Of a stretch of DNA of 6,913 nucleotides, positions 1 through 5,848 are shown piece by piece (the first letter of the stretch is position 1; each line of letters begins with the position of its first letter). The notes beneath the pieces were generated by a model, which searched no databases, had not been told where the DNA came from, and saw only the letters and a list, made by a program, of their open reading frames with translations. Origin of the DNA: Comamonadaceae bacterium (GTDB lineage: Bacteria > Pseudomonadota > Gammaproteobacteria > Burkholderiales > Burkholderiaceae_C). The stretch lies in NCBI GenBank assembly GCA_947460165.1, contig CANHKH010000179.1, positions 1-6,913 of the forward strand, given 5' to 3'. The position numbers and the translations under genes were made by a program.

Positions 1-626
1 GTGTTGGCCAGCATGCTCACGTCGCCCACCCGAGAGTTGTTGGCGATCTCGGTTTTGATGCCGCCGGGGTGCACGCACAGCACATCGACGCTGGTGCCTG
101 ACAACTCCAGGCGCAAGCTGTCGCTGAAGGCGCGAACCGCGGCCTTGCTGGCGTTGTACATGCTTTGCGTGGGCAGGCTGACCATGGCAAAAATGCTGGA
201 CACATTGACCACCACCGCATCGGGACGCTCGCGCAATTGCGGCAAAAACGCGCGGCAACCATGGACCACGCCCCAAAAATTGATGTCCATCAGCCACTGC
301 GCATCGCCAGACTCCATGCTCTGCACCGGCGCCACCAGGCCCACCCCCGCGTTGTTGATCAAGATGTCGGCACCACCCAAGGTCTGTAGCGCATGGCTTG
401 CCAGCTCAAACACAGCCTCTTCACTGCCCGTGTCCACCACCCGCACATGGCAGGTGGCACCGGCTTGCCTGGCGGCTGCCGCCACACGCTCTAGGCCCTC
501 AGCGTTGATGTCGGCCAGCAAAAGATGGGCGCCTCGCGCCGCAAACGCCAGCGCCAACGCCTCGCCAATGCCTGAGGCGGCCCCGGTGATGACGACTGAC
601 TGCCCCTTGATGCGGCGTGGGTTCAT
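1..626 (-). CDS. Short-chain dehydrogenase/reductase (SDR), 3' end off the window
   Basis: NAD(P)-dependent oxidoreductase of the classical SDR family; the substrate cannot be told from sequence. Reading the minus strand from ATG at 624-626 gives 208 codons with no stop before the left edge. Visible motifs are the dinucleotide-binding glycine motif TGAASGIG at residues 14-21, an Asp (D39) at the end of the second strand that tends to favour NAD over NADP, NNAG at 91-94, and the catalytic tetrad N116, S144, Y157 and K161 (YNASK). HPGG follows at about residues 182-185. The start is placed by the usual short lead before the glycine motif. No Shine-Dalgarno sequence precedes it; the leader is A/T-rich. 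It lies 40 bases downstream of ccdB on the same strand, so co-transcription with ccdAB is possible. Family assignment is sure; the specific reaction is unknown. Soluble and cytoplasmic, with no signal peptide. Confidence 0.93.
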   Translation of the reverse strand, partial: MNPRRIKGQSVVITGAASGIGEALALAFAARGAHLLLADINAEGLERVAAAARQAGATCHVRVVDTGSEEAVFELASHALQTLGGADILINNAGVGLVAPVQSMESGDAQWLMDINFWGVVHGCRAFLPQLRERPDAVVVNVSSIFAMVSLPTQSMYNASKAAVRAFSDSLRLELSGTSVDVLCVHPGGIKTEIANNSRVGDVSMLAN

Positions 627-666
627 GGGTATTTTTATTTTTGGTTGAAAAGTTGGAGTGGGCTGA

Positions 667-981
667 TCAATACCCGCCAAACAAGCTGTTGAGGGCGTTG
701 ACCACCTCAGGGGACTGTGCCCGCAAATTCAAAAGCGGTGCACCCAAGCATCGCAAAGGCACGGCGGCCAGGGCCGCGGTGTCCAGCACCATCGCCTGCC
801 CTTGAACCGTGCACACAGGATTGAGGTCACGCATGGGCAAGGGGGCAAATTCAGCACCGCGCAAAGGAACCACGACCCGCGTGGCAATGCGGTCCAAAAA
901 GCCGTTTTGCACATCCAACAAATATGGCGTGCGCTCGCGCAGGCGGGCATCGGGGTGGGCATACACATCGAACTGGGCCAC
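667..981 (-). CDS. ccdB: CcdB-family toxin (DNA gyrase poison)
   Basis: Toxin of a type II toxin-antitoxin pair. CcdB proteins bind the GyrA subunit and trap the gyrase-DNA cleavage complex. The 104-residue product has the family length and pattern: an opening strand QFDVYAHP, then LLDVQNGFLD at about 21-30, VVVPL at 36-40, NPVC, and a closing helix with ALNSLF. The start is GTG at 979-981, three bases after the ccdA stop, and is supported by a GGAGT sequence about ten bases upstream inside ccdA. The last three residues are Gly-Gly-Tyr, whereas F-plasmid CcdB ends Trp-Gly-Ile, residues known to matter for gyrase poisoning. Chromosomal members vary here, so loss of activity is possible but not shown. 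Antitoxin-first order and near-zero spacing fit translational coupling. Confidence 0.93.
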   Translation of the reverse strand: MAQFDVYAHPDARLRERTPYLLDVQNGFLDRIATRVVVPLRGAEFAPLPMRDLNPVCTVQGQAMVLDTAALAAVPLRCLGAPLLNLRAQSPEVVNALNSLFGGY

Positions 982-984
982 GGC

Positions 985-1224
985 TCAAAAACTCCGGAAA
1001 GCGTCCAGGGGCAAGCCTTCTTGTTCAATGCGGGCGTTGTAGCTGGCAATCGCATCTTGGTTTTGCGAATTCCAACGCGCCCAATACTGACGCTTGACCT
1101 CTTCGGCCAGCAAGGCATCCACGGTTTTGGACACGTTCATGCCCAATTCACGGGCCATGGCCAACACCTCGGCGTTGAGGGACAGATTGGCAGATTTTTT
1201 AGGGGCATCATCAAAGCGCAGCAT
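985..1224 (-). CDS. ccdA: CcdA-family antitoxin, ribbon-helix-helix
   Basis: Antitoxin that neutralises CcdB and, as a ribbon-helix-helix DNA-binding protein, represses its own operon together with the toxin. The 79-residue product has an N-terminal ribbon-helix-helix region at about 11-46 (strand SANLSLN, then two helices around LAMARELGMNVSK and the following segment). The C-terminal tail at 48-79 carries the family signature: WNSQNQDAIASYNARIE, then GLPLDAFRSF. This tail is the part that wraps the toxin in known CcdA proteins. ATG at 1222-1224 is preceded by AAAGGTGA at 1228-1235, a good ribosome binding site five nearby bases away. The TGA stop at 985-987 is followed three bases later by the ccdB GTG. 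A perfect dyad just upstream is the likely operator. Confidence 0.94.
   Translation of the reverse strand: MLRFDDAPKKSANLSLNAEVLAMARELGMNVSKTVDALLAEEVKRQYWARWNSQNQDAIASYNARIEQEGLPLDAFRSF
991..996 (-). promoter_or_regulatory. Ribosome binding site for ccdB inside ccdA
   Basis: On the minus strand this reads CGGAGT, about nine to ten bases before the GTG at 979-981. It lies within the last codons of ccdA. It supports GTG as the true ccdB start and suggests coupled translation. Confidence 0.6.
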
Positions 1225-1243
1225 GAATCACCTTTGAAAAATA

Positions 1244-1262
1244 TGCGCATAGTTTATGCGCA
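1244..1262. promoter_or_regulatory. Perfect dyad upstream of ccdA, probable CcdA(B) operator
   Basis: The sequence is TGCGCATA, GTT, TATGCGCA: a perfect inverted repeat with 8-base arms and a 3-base centre, ending 20 bases before the ccdA start codon. Each arm contains the self-complementary core TGCGCA. Ribbon-helix-helix antitoxins typically bind such short repeated palindromes over their own promoter. On the minus strand the centre contains TAAACT, a possible -10 element, but no convincing -35 was found. The dyad is seen directly; operator function is inferred from position and from the CcdA family. Confidence 0.55.
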
Positions 1263-1318
1263 AAAAAGAAAGCCCAAGCGCCATGGAAGCTCAAAACGCC
1301 AACCCGTCAAACCAAAAC

Positions 1319-1363
1319 GGCTCAGGACACCACGCCGTGGGCCAACTGGGCCGCTGAGCCCAG
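1319..1363. repeat. Nested GC-rich inverted repeats
   Basis: Two overlapping palindromes share bases. GGCTCAG (1319-1325) pairs with CTGAGCC (1354-1360), with GGCC/GGCC inside it (1340-1343 and 1349-1352). Alternatively CTGGGC (1346-1351) pairs with GCCCAG (1358-1363) around a six-base loop. No T-run follows on either strand, so this is not an obvious intrinsic terminator. It lies upstream of both presumed transcription units. Function unknown. Confidence 0.4.
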
Positions 1364-1394
1364 GGGTCACAGGCCAGGCGACTTACGCTTTTAA

Positions 1395-1420
1395 CTATCG
1401 ATCAGATTGATTCAATTAAC
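1395..1420. promoter_or_regulatory. A/T-rich palindromic stretch upstream of katG, possible LysR-type regulator site
   Basis: This stretch starts with CTATCGATCAG and contains the perfect palindrome ATTGA-T-TCAAT (1406-1416). It is clearly more A/T-rich than its surroundings. Tetrameric LysR-type regulators such as OxyR bind A/T-rich tandem half-sites of this length upstream of katG. A weak -10-like TAAACT lies at 1444-1449, which would place the -35 region directly beside this stretch. A clean ATAG-N7-CTAT repeat is not present, so assignment to OxyR is only a suggestion. Confidence 0.3.
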
Positions 1421-1529
1421 TGGGCAAATCAAAAAGCCCTTCTTAAACTGAGTTTTGCCTGCGGCGGTCGGGGTTCATCATGAGGGTTGAAAAAGCGCAA
1501 GCTCACACAATCGCCAAAGACGCAACCTT

Positions 1530-1557
1530 TTGACCGCGCTGCCCAAAGCGATCTGAT
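1530..1557 (+). promoter_or_regulatory. Candidate sigma70 promoter for katG
   Basis: TTGACC (1530-1535, five of six consensus bases) is followed after 16 bases by TCTGAT (1552-1557, four of six). Transcription would begin about 1564, giving a leader of roughly 23 bases that contains the AGGAG ribosome binding site before the katG ATG. The match is moderate, and a second weaker candidate lies further upstream near 1444. Confidence 0.35.
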
Positions 1558-1586
1558 GGAATGATTTTTTCTTCACAGGAGTAGAC

Positions 1587-3797
1587 ATGAGCACCCCATC
1601 CACCTCTCAATGCCCGTTTCATGCCGTCGTCGGCGCGAACGCCTCCAACGGCCGACGCTCCAACGCCGACTGGTGGCCCAACCAGCTGAACCTGGCCATC
1701 TTGCATCAGCACCAGCCCGTCTCCAACCCCATGGACGCGGACTACGACTACCGCAAAGAATTCGCCAAGCTTGACTTTGCCGCGCTCAAAAAAGACATGG
1801 TCGACTTGATGACCGACAACCAAGAATGGTGGCCGGCCGACTGGGGCCACTACGGCGGTTTGTTCATTCGCCTGGCTTGGCACGCTGCCGGCACCTACCG
1901 CACGGCCGACGGCCGGGGCGGCGCGAGCACCGGCAACCAGCGCTTTGCCCCGCTCAACAGCTTCCCCGACAACGGCAACCTTGACAAAGGCCGCCGCCTG
2001 CTGTGGCCCATCAAGAAAAAATACGGCAACAAAATTTCGTGGGCCGACCTGTTCATCCTCTGCGGCAACGTGGCCATGGAAACCATGGGCTTCAAAACCT
2101 TTGGCTTTGGCGGCGGCCGCCCGGACATCTGGGCGCCTGAAGAAGACATTTTCTGGGGCGCTGAAAAAGAGTGGCTGGCCACCAGCGACAAAGACAACAG
2201 CCGCTACAGCGGTCAGCGCGAGCTGGACCACCCCCTGGCCGCCGTGCAAATGGGCCTGATTTACGTCAACCCGCAGGGTCCGGACGGCAACCCCGACCCC
2301 AAGCTGTCGGCCCACGATGTGCGCGAAACCTTCGCCCGCATGGCCATGAACGACTACGAAACCGTGGCCCTGGTCGCCGGCGGCCACACCTTTGGCAAGA
2401 TGCACGGCGCAGGTGACGCAGCCTTGGTCGGCCCCGAGCCTGAAGGCGCGCCCATGCAAGAAATGGGTTTTGGCTGGATCAACAAGCACGGCACCGGCAA
2501 AGGCGGCGACACCACCACCAGCGGCTTTGACGGCGCCTGGAAACCCAACCCCACGACCTGGGACATGGGCTACCTCAAAGTGCTGTTCAAGTACGAGTGG
2601 GTGCAGATGAAAACCGCCGCTGGCGCCATACAGTGGCACGCCAAAGACTGCGAGCCCGAGGACATGGTGGTCGATGCCCATGACCCGAGCAAGAAGCACC
2701 CGCCCATGATGACCACGGCCGACTTGTCGCTGCGCATGGACCCAGACTACGAGAAAGTCTCGCGCCACTTCTTGAACAACCCCGACGAGTTTGCCGACGC
2801 CTACGGCCGCGCCTGGTTCAAGCTGACCCACCGCGACATGGGCCCCAAGGTCAACTACCTCGGCCCAGAAGTGCCTGCCGAAGACCTGATCTGGCAAGAC
2901 CCCATCCCCGCTGCCAAAGGCGCGCCCATTGACGCGGCCGACCAAGCAGCCCTCAAAGCGAGCATCTTGGCCAGCGGCCTGAGCGTGAGCGAGTTGGTGG
3001 CCACGGCCTGGGCTTCGGCCAGCAGCTTCCGCGGCTCGGACAAGCGCGGTGGCGCCAACGGTGCACGCATTCGCCTGGCCCCACAAAAGGACTGGGAAGC
3101 CAACCAACCCGCACAGCTGGCCAAGGTGCTGGCAGCGCTCGAAGGCGTGCAAGCGGCTTTCAACGCCAAAGGCGGCAAGCAAGTGTCTTTGGCCGATTTG
3201 ATCGTGCTGGGCGGCTGCGCTGCGGTGGAATCGGCTGCCAAAGCCGCAGGCTTTGACGTGCAAGTGCCCTTCACGCCCGGCCGCACCGACGCCAGCGCCG
3301 AGCAAACCGATGCGGCTTCTTTTGCGGTGCTCGAGCCCCTGGCCGATGGTTTCCGCAACTACCAAAAGAAAGCCTTCACCGTGTCGGCCGAAGAAATGCT
3401 GGTCGACAAGGCGCAACTGCTCGGCTTGAGCGCGCCTGAGATGACGGTGCTGGTCGGCGGCCTGCGCGTCTTGGGCGCCAACACTGGCGGCTCCAAGCAC
3501 GGCGTGTTCACGCATCGCGTGGGTCAATTGACCAACGACTTCTTTGTGAACCTCACCGACATGAGCGTCGCCTGGGCGCCCACCTCGCCTGCGGAAACCG
3601 CCTTTGAAGCCCGCCACCGCAAAACCGGCGCGGTGCAGTGGACAGGCACCCGCGTGGACCTGGTGTTTGGCTCCAACTCGCAGCTGCGCGCCTTGTCTGA
3701 GGCCTATGCCCAAGACGACAACCAGGGCAAGTTTGTGCGTGACTTCGTGGCCGCTTGGCACAAGGTCATGAACGCAGACCGCTTCGACCTGGCTTAA
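1587..3797 (+). CDS. katG: Catalase-peroxidase KatG
   Basis: Bifunctional haem enzyme that removes hydrogen peroxide by catalase and broad peroxidase reactions in the cytoplasm. The 736-residue protein has the full two-domain family length. In the N-terminal haem domain the distal triad is R95, W98 and H99 (FIRLAWH), the channel aspartate D128 is present, and W98-Y226-M252 can form the Met-Tyr-Trp adduct needed for catalase activity. The proximal ligand is H267 (GGHTFGK), with W318 and D379 completing the proximal site. R416 matches the mobile arginine. The C-terminal domain (about 430-736) lacks haem ligands, as usual. ATG 1587 follows AGGAG at five bases. There is no signal peptide, which fits the cytoplasmic form. 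A strong terminator follows the TAA. All key residues are intact, so the enzyme is expected to be active. Confidence 0.98.
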   Translation: MSTPSTSQCPFHAVVGANASNGRRSNADWWPNQLNLAILHQHQPVSNPMDADYDYRKEFAKLDFAALKKDMVDLMTDNQEWWPADWGHYGGLFIRLAWHAAGTYRTADGRGGASTGNQRFAPLNSFPDNGNLDKGRRLLWPIKKKYGNKISWADLFILCGNVAMETMGFKTFGFGGGRPDIWAPEEDIFWGAEKEWLATSDKDNSRYSGQRELDHPLAAVQMGLIYVNPQGPDGNPDPKLSAHDVRETFARMAMNDYETVALVAGGHTFGKMHGAGDAALVGPEPEGAPMQEMGFGWINKHGTGKGGDTTTSGFDGAWKPNPTTWDMGYLKVLFKYEWVQMKTAAGAIQWHAKDCEPEDMVVDAHDPSKKHPPMMTTADLSLRMDPDYEKVSRHFLNNPDEFADAYGRAWFKLTHRDMGPKVNYLGPEVPAEDLIWQDPIPAAKGAPIDAADQAALKASILASGLSVSELVATAWASASSFRGSDKRGGANGARIRLAPQKDWEANQPAQLAKVLAALEGVQAAFNAKGGKQVSLADLIVLGGCAAVESAAKAAGFDVQVPFTPGRTDASAEQTDAASFAVLEPLADGFRNYQKKAFTVSAEEMLVDKAQLLGLSAPEMTVLVGGLRVLGANTGGSKHGVFTHRVGQLTNDFFVNLTDMSVAWAPTSPAETAFEARHRKTGAVQWTGTRVDLVFGSNSQLRALSEAYAQDDNQGKFVRDFVAAWHKVMNADRFDLA

Positions 3798-3810
3798 GCC
3801 GCACCCAGTC

Positions 3811-3844
3811 AACCCCCGGAGCGACACCACTCCGGGGGTTTTTT
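3811..3844 (+). terminator. Intrinsic terminator after katG
   Basis: A perfect 11-bp stem (AACCCCCGGAG paired with CTCCGGGGGTT) encloses an eight-base loop and runs into six T residues at 3839-3844. It begins 13 bases after the katG stop. The T-run is on the plus strand only, so it ends katG transcription. The regulator gene then depends on read-through or on a promoter inside the katG 3' end. Confidence 0.93.
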
Positions 3845-3847
3845 CAT

Positions 3848-3854
3848 GGAAGGG
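3848..3854 (+). promoter_or_regulatory. Ribosome binding site fixing the regulator start
   Basis: GGAAGGG lies nine bases before ATG 3864. An upstream in-frame ATG at 3846 overlaps this site and directly abuts the terminator T-run, so it has no ribosome binding site of its own. The 3864 start also gives an N-terminus (MNLTALKYI) matching the family. Confidence 0.7.
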
Positions 3855-3863
3855 CCATGCAAG

Positions 3864-4772
3864 ATGAATCTGACGGCGCTCAAATACATTGTGTCTTTGG
3901 CCAAAGAAAAGCACTTTGGCCATGCGGCGCAGGCCTGTGGTGTGACGCAGCCCACCTTGTCCATTGCCGTCAAAAACCTGGAACAAGAATTGGGTGTGCA
4001 GTTGTTTGAACGCAGCCCCATGAATGTGCGCGTGACACCGTCGGGCCTGCCCATCGTGCGCCACGCCCATGCGGTCATGCAAGAGGTTCAGGCCATTGAG
4101 GAAATTGCCCGCAACAGCCGCAAACCCCACACGGGTCTGCTGCGATTGGGTTTGGTGCACCACCTCAGCCCCCGATTGATGCCCGCCTTGGTGCGCGGCA
4201 TGCGCACACTGGCGCCTGAGATGCCCGTGATTTCGCACGAAGGCCGCAGCGCCACCTTGTCAGAACAGCTGCGCGATGGCGCCATCGACTGCGCCTTGAT
4301 GGACACCCCTGTGGCCGACAGCGAACTCCAATCAGCACCGCTCTTTGACGAGGATTTGTTCCTTGCCGTCGGCCCCAATCACCCTTGGGCACAGCTTCAA
4401 CACATAGACCTGCCAGCCCTGCAGCAAGAAACACTCTTGCTGCCCAGCATGGGCGAAGGCTTGCTGGATGCGCTCATCCACGGCAAGCCCGAACTGGCCA
4501 GCCTGAAGGCGCGCAAATCGGGCTTGGTGCAAGAAGTCAAAGGCGCTTCCATGGAGTCGCTGGCCCACATGGTGCTCGCCGGCATGGGGGTGGCGTTTTT
4601 GCCACGCTGGCCAACACCTGGGGCGGCAGCGTCAGCACATCCCTATGACATCACCTACCTCACGCTGTCAGGCGCCCCTTTGCTGCGGCGCGTGAGCCTG
4701 GTCTGGCGCGCCAACTCCAAGCGCGAAACTGACATGGAGCTGCTGCGGCAGGTGCTGCGAGATTTTCAATAA
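3864..4772 (+). CDS. LysR-type regulator of the OxyR group lacking both redox cysteines
   Basis: DNA-binding transcription regulator of 302 residues. The N-terminal winged helix-turn-helix covers about 1-60 (HFGHAAQACGVTQPTLS, then LEQELGVQLFER), joined by a linker helix to an effector domain from about 90. From memory it aligns without gaps to E. coli OxyR up to about residue 200, sharing C25, C143, HPWA and SLE/SME motifs. However, the residues at OxyR positions C199 and C208 are G199 and K208, and H198 is Glu; T100 is His and T129 is Ser. The peroxide-reactive thiol switch is therefore absent. It lies 66 bases after katG in the same direction, separated by a terminator. It may regulate katG constitutively or with another signal, act as a paralogue of a true OxyR elsewhere, or control unrelated genes. 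LysR family membership is sure; the signal sensed is unknown. Confidence 0.92.
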   Translation: MNLTALKYIVSLAKEKHFGHAAQACGVTQPTLSIAVKNLEQELGVQLFERSPMNVRVTPSGLPIVRHAHAVMQEVQAIEEIARNSRKPHTGLLRLGLVHHLSPRLMPALVRGMRTLAPEMPVISHEGRSATLSEQLRDGAIDCALMDTPVADSELQSAPLFDEDLFLAVGPNHPWAQLQHIDLPALQQETLLLPSMGEGLLDALIHGKPELASLKARKSGLVQEVKGASMESLAHMVLAGMGVAFLPRWPTPGAAASAHPYDITYLTLSGAPLLRRVSLVWRANSKRETDMELLRQVLRDFQ

Positions 4773-4810
4773 GAGTTTGTTCAACATCCACCTGCGCAGG
4801 AGACGTGGCG

Positions 4811-5098
4811 ATGAGAGACATTGATGAACAAGTGGCGGTCAAGCAAGGCCAGTGGTTTTACGGTGGCTTGACCACCTGCCCGGTGCGCATCGTGCACCAC
4901 CCCACGCGCTTGGGCAGCCACGACCCCGAAGATCCGCCCGAGTTGGCCGCCGACACCCAAGCCGGGGGCTTTTACATCCGCTATCGCCCCCCTGGCTCCC
5001 ATGCCCAATGGCAGGGCGGCGGCATGGCAGCGAGCTTGCGGGAGGCCGTGTTCTTGGCGCAGCGCAAGCTCGGGCCGGTCTTGCAGTGGGAAGACTGA
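4811..5098 (+). CDS. Small protein of unknown function
   Basis: A 95-residue protein that I do not recognise. ATG 4811 is chosen because AGGAGA (4798-4803) lies seven bases upstream; an in-frame GTG at 4805 is too close to that site. The gene begins 38 bases after the regulator stop on the same strand, so the two may be co-transcribed. The product has a central stretch rich in Pro, His and Asp (PTRLGSHDPEDPPELAAD), aromatic-rich strands (GQWFYGG, GGFYIRYRPPG), and a C-terminal amphipathic segment (SLREAVFLAQRKLG). There is no signal peptide, membrane segment or cysteine cluster. Support for being real comes from the ribosome binding site, the tight spacing and the protein-like composition. 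No function is proposed. Confidence 0.65.
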   Translation: MRDIDEQVAVKQGQWFYGGLTTCPVRIVHHPTRLGSHDPEDPPELAADTQAGGFYIRYRPPGSHAQWQGGGMAASLREAVFLAQRKLGPVLQWED

Positions 5099-5161
5099 AC
5101 CCCGTGAGCCGGGCCACGAATTGCGACCTTTGCGCAGCTGGGTTTGTAGAAGCGCTGGAGG

Positions 5162-5578
5162 TCACGTCAGCCAGCGGCTGGGGTGCGTGAACGGGTTGTG
5201 TATCCGCACACCTTGAATGCTTGCCCCATGGTGCATGTCTTCGCTCAAGAGGGTCTGAGCTCCACAGTCAATGGCTGAAGCCACGATATGGGCGTCGTAA
5301 AAATTCAAATGATGTTGCTGAGCCACTTCTAGCGCTTTGGCATGGGTGCCCACCGTCAAAGGAAGGACCTTGCAGTTGGCCTGGATGGCGTTGAGCAGGT
5401 CCAAGATGTCTGGCCAAGCCAGCTTGAGCTTGCGCTGACAAACCGAGGTGACTTCATTCAAGACCTGAACACTGATGGTGGGTTGCTGAACAAGCAATGC
5501 CTCTGCGGCGTCGGCTTTGGCGGTGTCAGCAGACAAAAGATAAAGAATGACATTGCTGTCCAAAAACACGCCACTCAC
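5162..5578 (-). CDS. vapC: PIN-domain toxin, VapC-like ribonuclease
   Basis: Toxin of a type II toxin-antitoxin pair. PIN-domain toxins are Mg2+-dependent ribonucleases that cleave tRNA or other RNA when freed from the antitoxin. The 138-residue product is one complete PIN domain. The acidic active-site residues are all present: D7 (FLDSNVILYLL), E42 (VLNEVT), D95 (FYDAHIVASA) and D114 (LLSEDMHHG). The start is GTG at 5576-5578, which overlaps the antitoxin TGA by four bases (GTGA), typical of coupled translation. It converges on the plus-strand small gene, with 63 bases between the stops and no clear terminator. Expected to be an active enzyme; its RNA target cannot be told from sequence. 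Confidence 0.9.
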   Translation of the reverse strand: MSGVFLDSNVILYLLSADTAKADAAEALLVQQPTISVQVLNEVTSVCQRKLKLAWPDILDLLNAIQANCKVLPLTVGTHAKALEVAQQHHLNFYDAHIVASAIDCGAQTLLSEDMHHGASIQGVRIHNPFTHPSRWLT

Positions 5579-5808
5579 GGGGCTGAGTTGGCTTCGAGCC
5601 GGTTGAAATGAAAGTCGGGGGGCAAACGACCACGCAGCTGGCGCAGCCGGACCAGCAATTCGGCAGGGCTGGCTTTTTTGCTGACCTCAAATTGTTTGTC
5701 ACCCACCAGGTGCAGCTCGACCTCTTCACCTTCTTTGAGGTCTAGCGCTGCGACCAAACTGGCAGGAAGCCTAACGGCCAGTGAATTCCCCCATTTTGCG
5801 ACTTGCAT
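5575..5808 (-). CDS. AbrB/MazE-fold antitoxin of the PIN toxin
   Basis: Antitoxin and autorepressor. The 77-residue product has an N-terminal swapped-hairpin DNA-binding domain of the AbrB/MazE/SpoVT type at about 1-46, with the signature KWGNSLAVRLP at 5-15 and LDLKEGEEVEL after it. The C-terminal tail at about 47-77 (SPAELLVRLRQLRGRLPPDF and on) is the likely toxin-binding part. ATG is at 5806-5808, with only a weak GGTG upstream. It overlaps the toxin gene by four bases. A good promoter embedded in a perfect dyad lies immediately upstream, which fits autoregulation by the antitoxin-toxin complex. Naming in the databases varies (VapB, MazE-like, AbrB family), so no symbol is given. Confidence 0.9.
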   Translation of the reverse strand: MQVAKWGNSLAVRLPASLVAALDLKEGEEVELHLVGDKQFEVSKKASPAELLVRLRQLRGRLPPDFHFNRLEANSAP

Positions 5809-5821
5809 ATTGCACCATTCA

Positions 5822-5848
5822 AGATATACAGAAATTAATTGTATATCT
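5822..5848. promoter_or_regulatory. Perfect dyad, probable operator of the antitoxin-PIN pair
   Basis: AGATATACA (5822-5830) and TGTATATCT (5840-5848) form a perfect inverted repeat with nine-base arms and a nine-base A/T-rich centre. The dyad starts 14 bases upstream of the antitoxin ATG, and its right arm overlaps the predicted -10 element. AbrB/MazE-fold antitoxins bind such dyads over their own promoter. The repeat is seen directly; the binding is inferred. Confidence 0.68.

Larger units (their letters stand above)
1225..1586. other. Divergent intergenic region between ccdAB and katG
   Basis: These 362 bases separate the minus-strand ccdAB operon from plus-strand katG. No convincing gene was found in any frame. 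From left to right the region holds the ccdA ribosome binding site and dyad, GC-rich nested inverted repeats (1319-1363), an A/T-rich palindrome-containing stretch (1395-1420), and a candidate katG promoter (1530-1557) followed by the katG ribosome binding site AGGAG at 1577-1581. Both operons must be controlled from here. Confidence 0.7.

Noticed and set aside
1..648. A 215-codon plus-strand open frame at the left edge.
   Set aside because: It is antisense to the dehydrogenase, which carries TGAASGIG, NNAG and YNASK motifs. The plus-strand product has no recognisable features.
802..1410. A 202-codon plus-strand open frame over ccdB and ccdA.
   Set aside because: Both minus-strand genes are clear family members with ribosome binding sites; the plus-strand frame is their shadow and runs on into non-coding sequence.
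2855..3358. A 167-codon minus-strand open frame inside katG.
   Set aside because: It is antisense to the C-terminal domain of KatG and its product is Ala/Ser/Leu-rich with no domain features.
3846..3863. An upstream ATG that would add six residues to the regulator.
   Set aside because: It abuts the terminator T-run and overlaps the GGAAGGG ribosome binding site that serves ATG 3864, and the shorter protein matches the usual OxyR N-terminus.
1503..4238. A 911-codon open frame on the minus strand running antisense to katG and into the regulator.
   Set aside because: It is opposite a complete, well-conserved KatG with all catalytic residues. Its product is a low-complexity His/Gly/Val/Ala-rich sequence with no family features, as expected from the complement of GC-biased codons. 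It has no ribosome binding site or start context of its own.
4805..4810. A GTG start two codons upstream for the small unknown gene.
   Set aside because: The AGGAGA ribosome binding site ends one base before it, which is too close; ATG 4811 has the proper spacing.
5099..5161. A possible bidirectional terminator between the small unknown gene and the PIN toxin.
   Set aside because: Only short 5-bp stems with very small loops were found, and no T-run on either strand.
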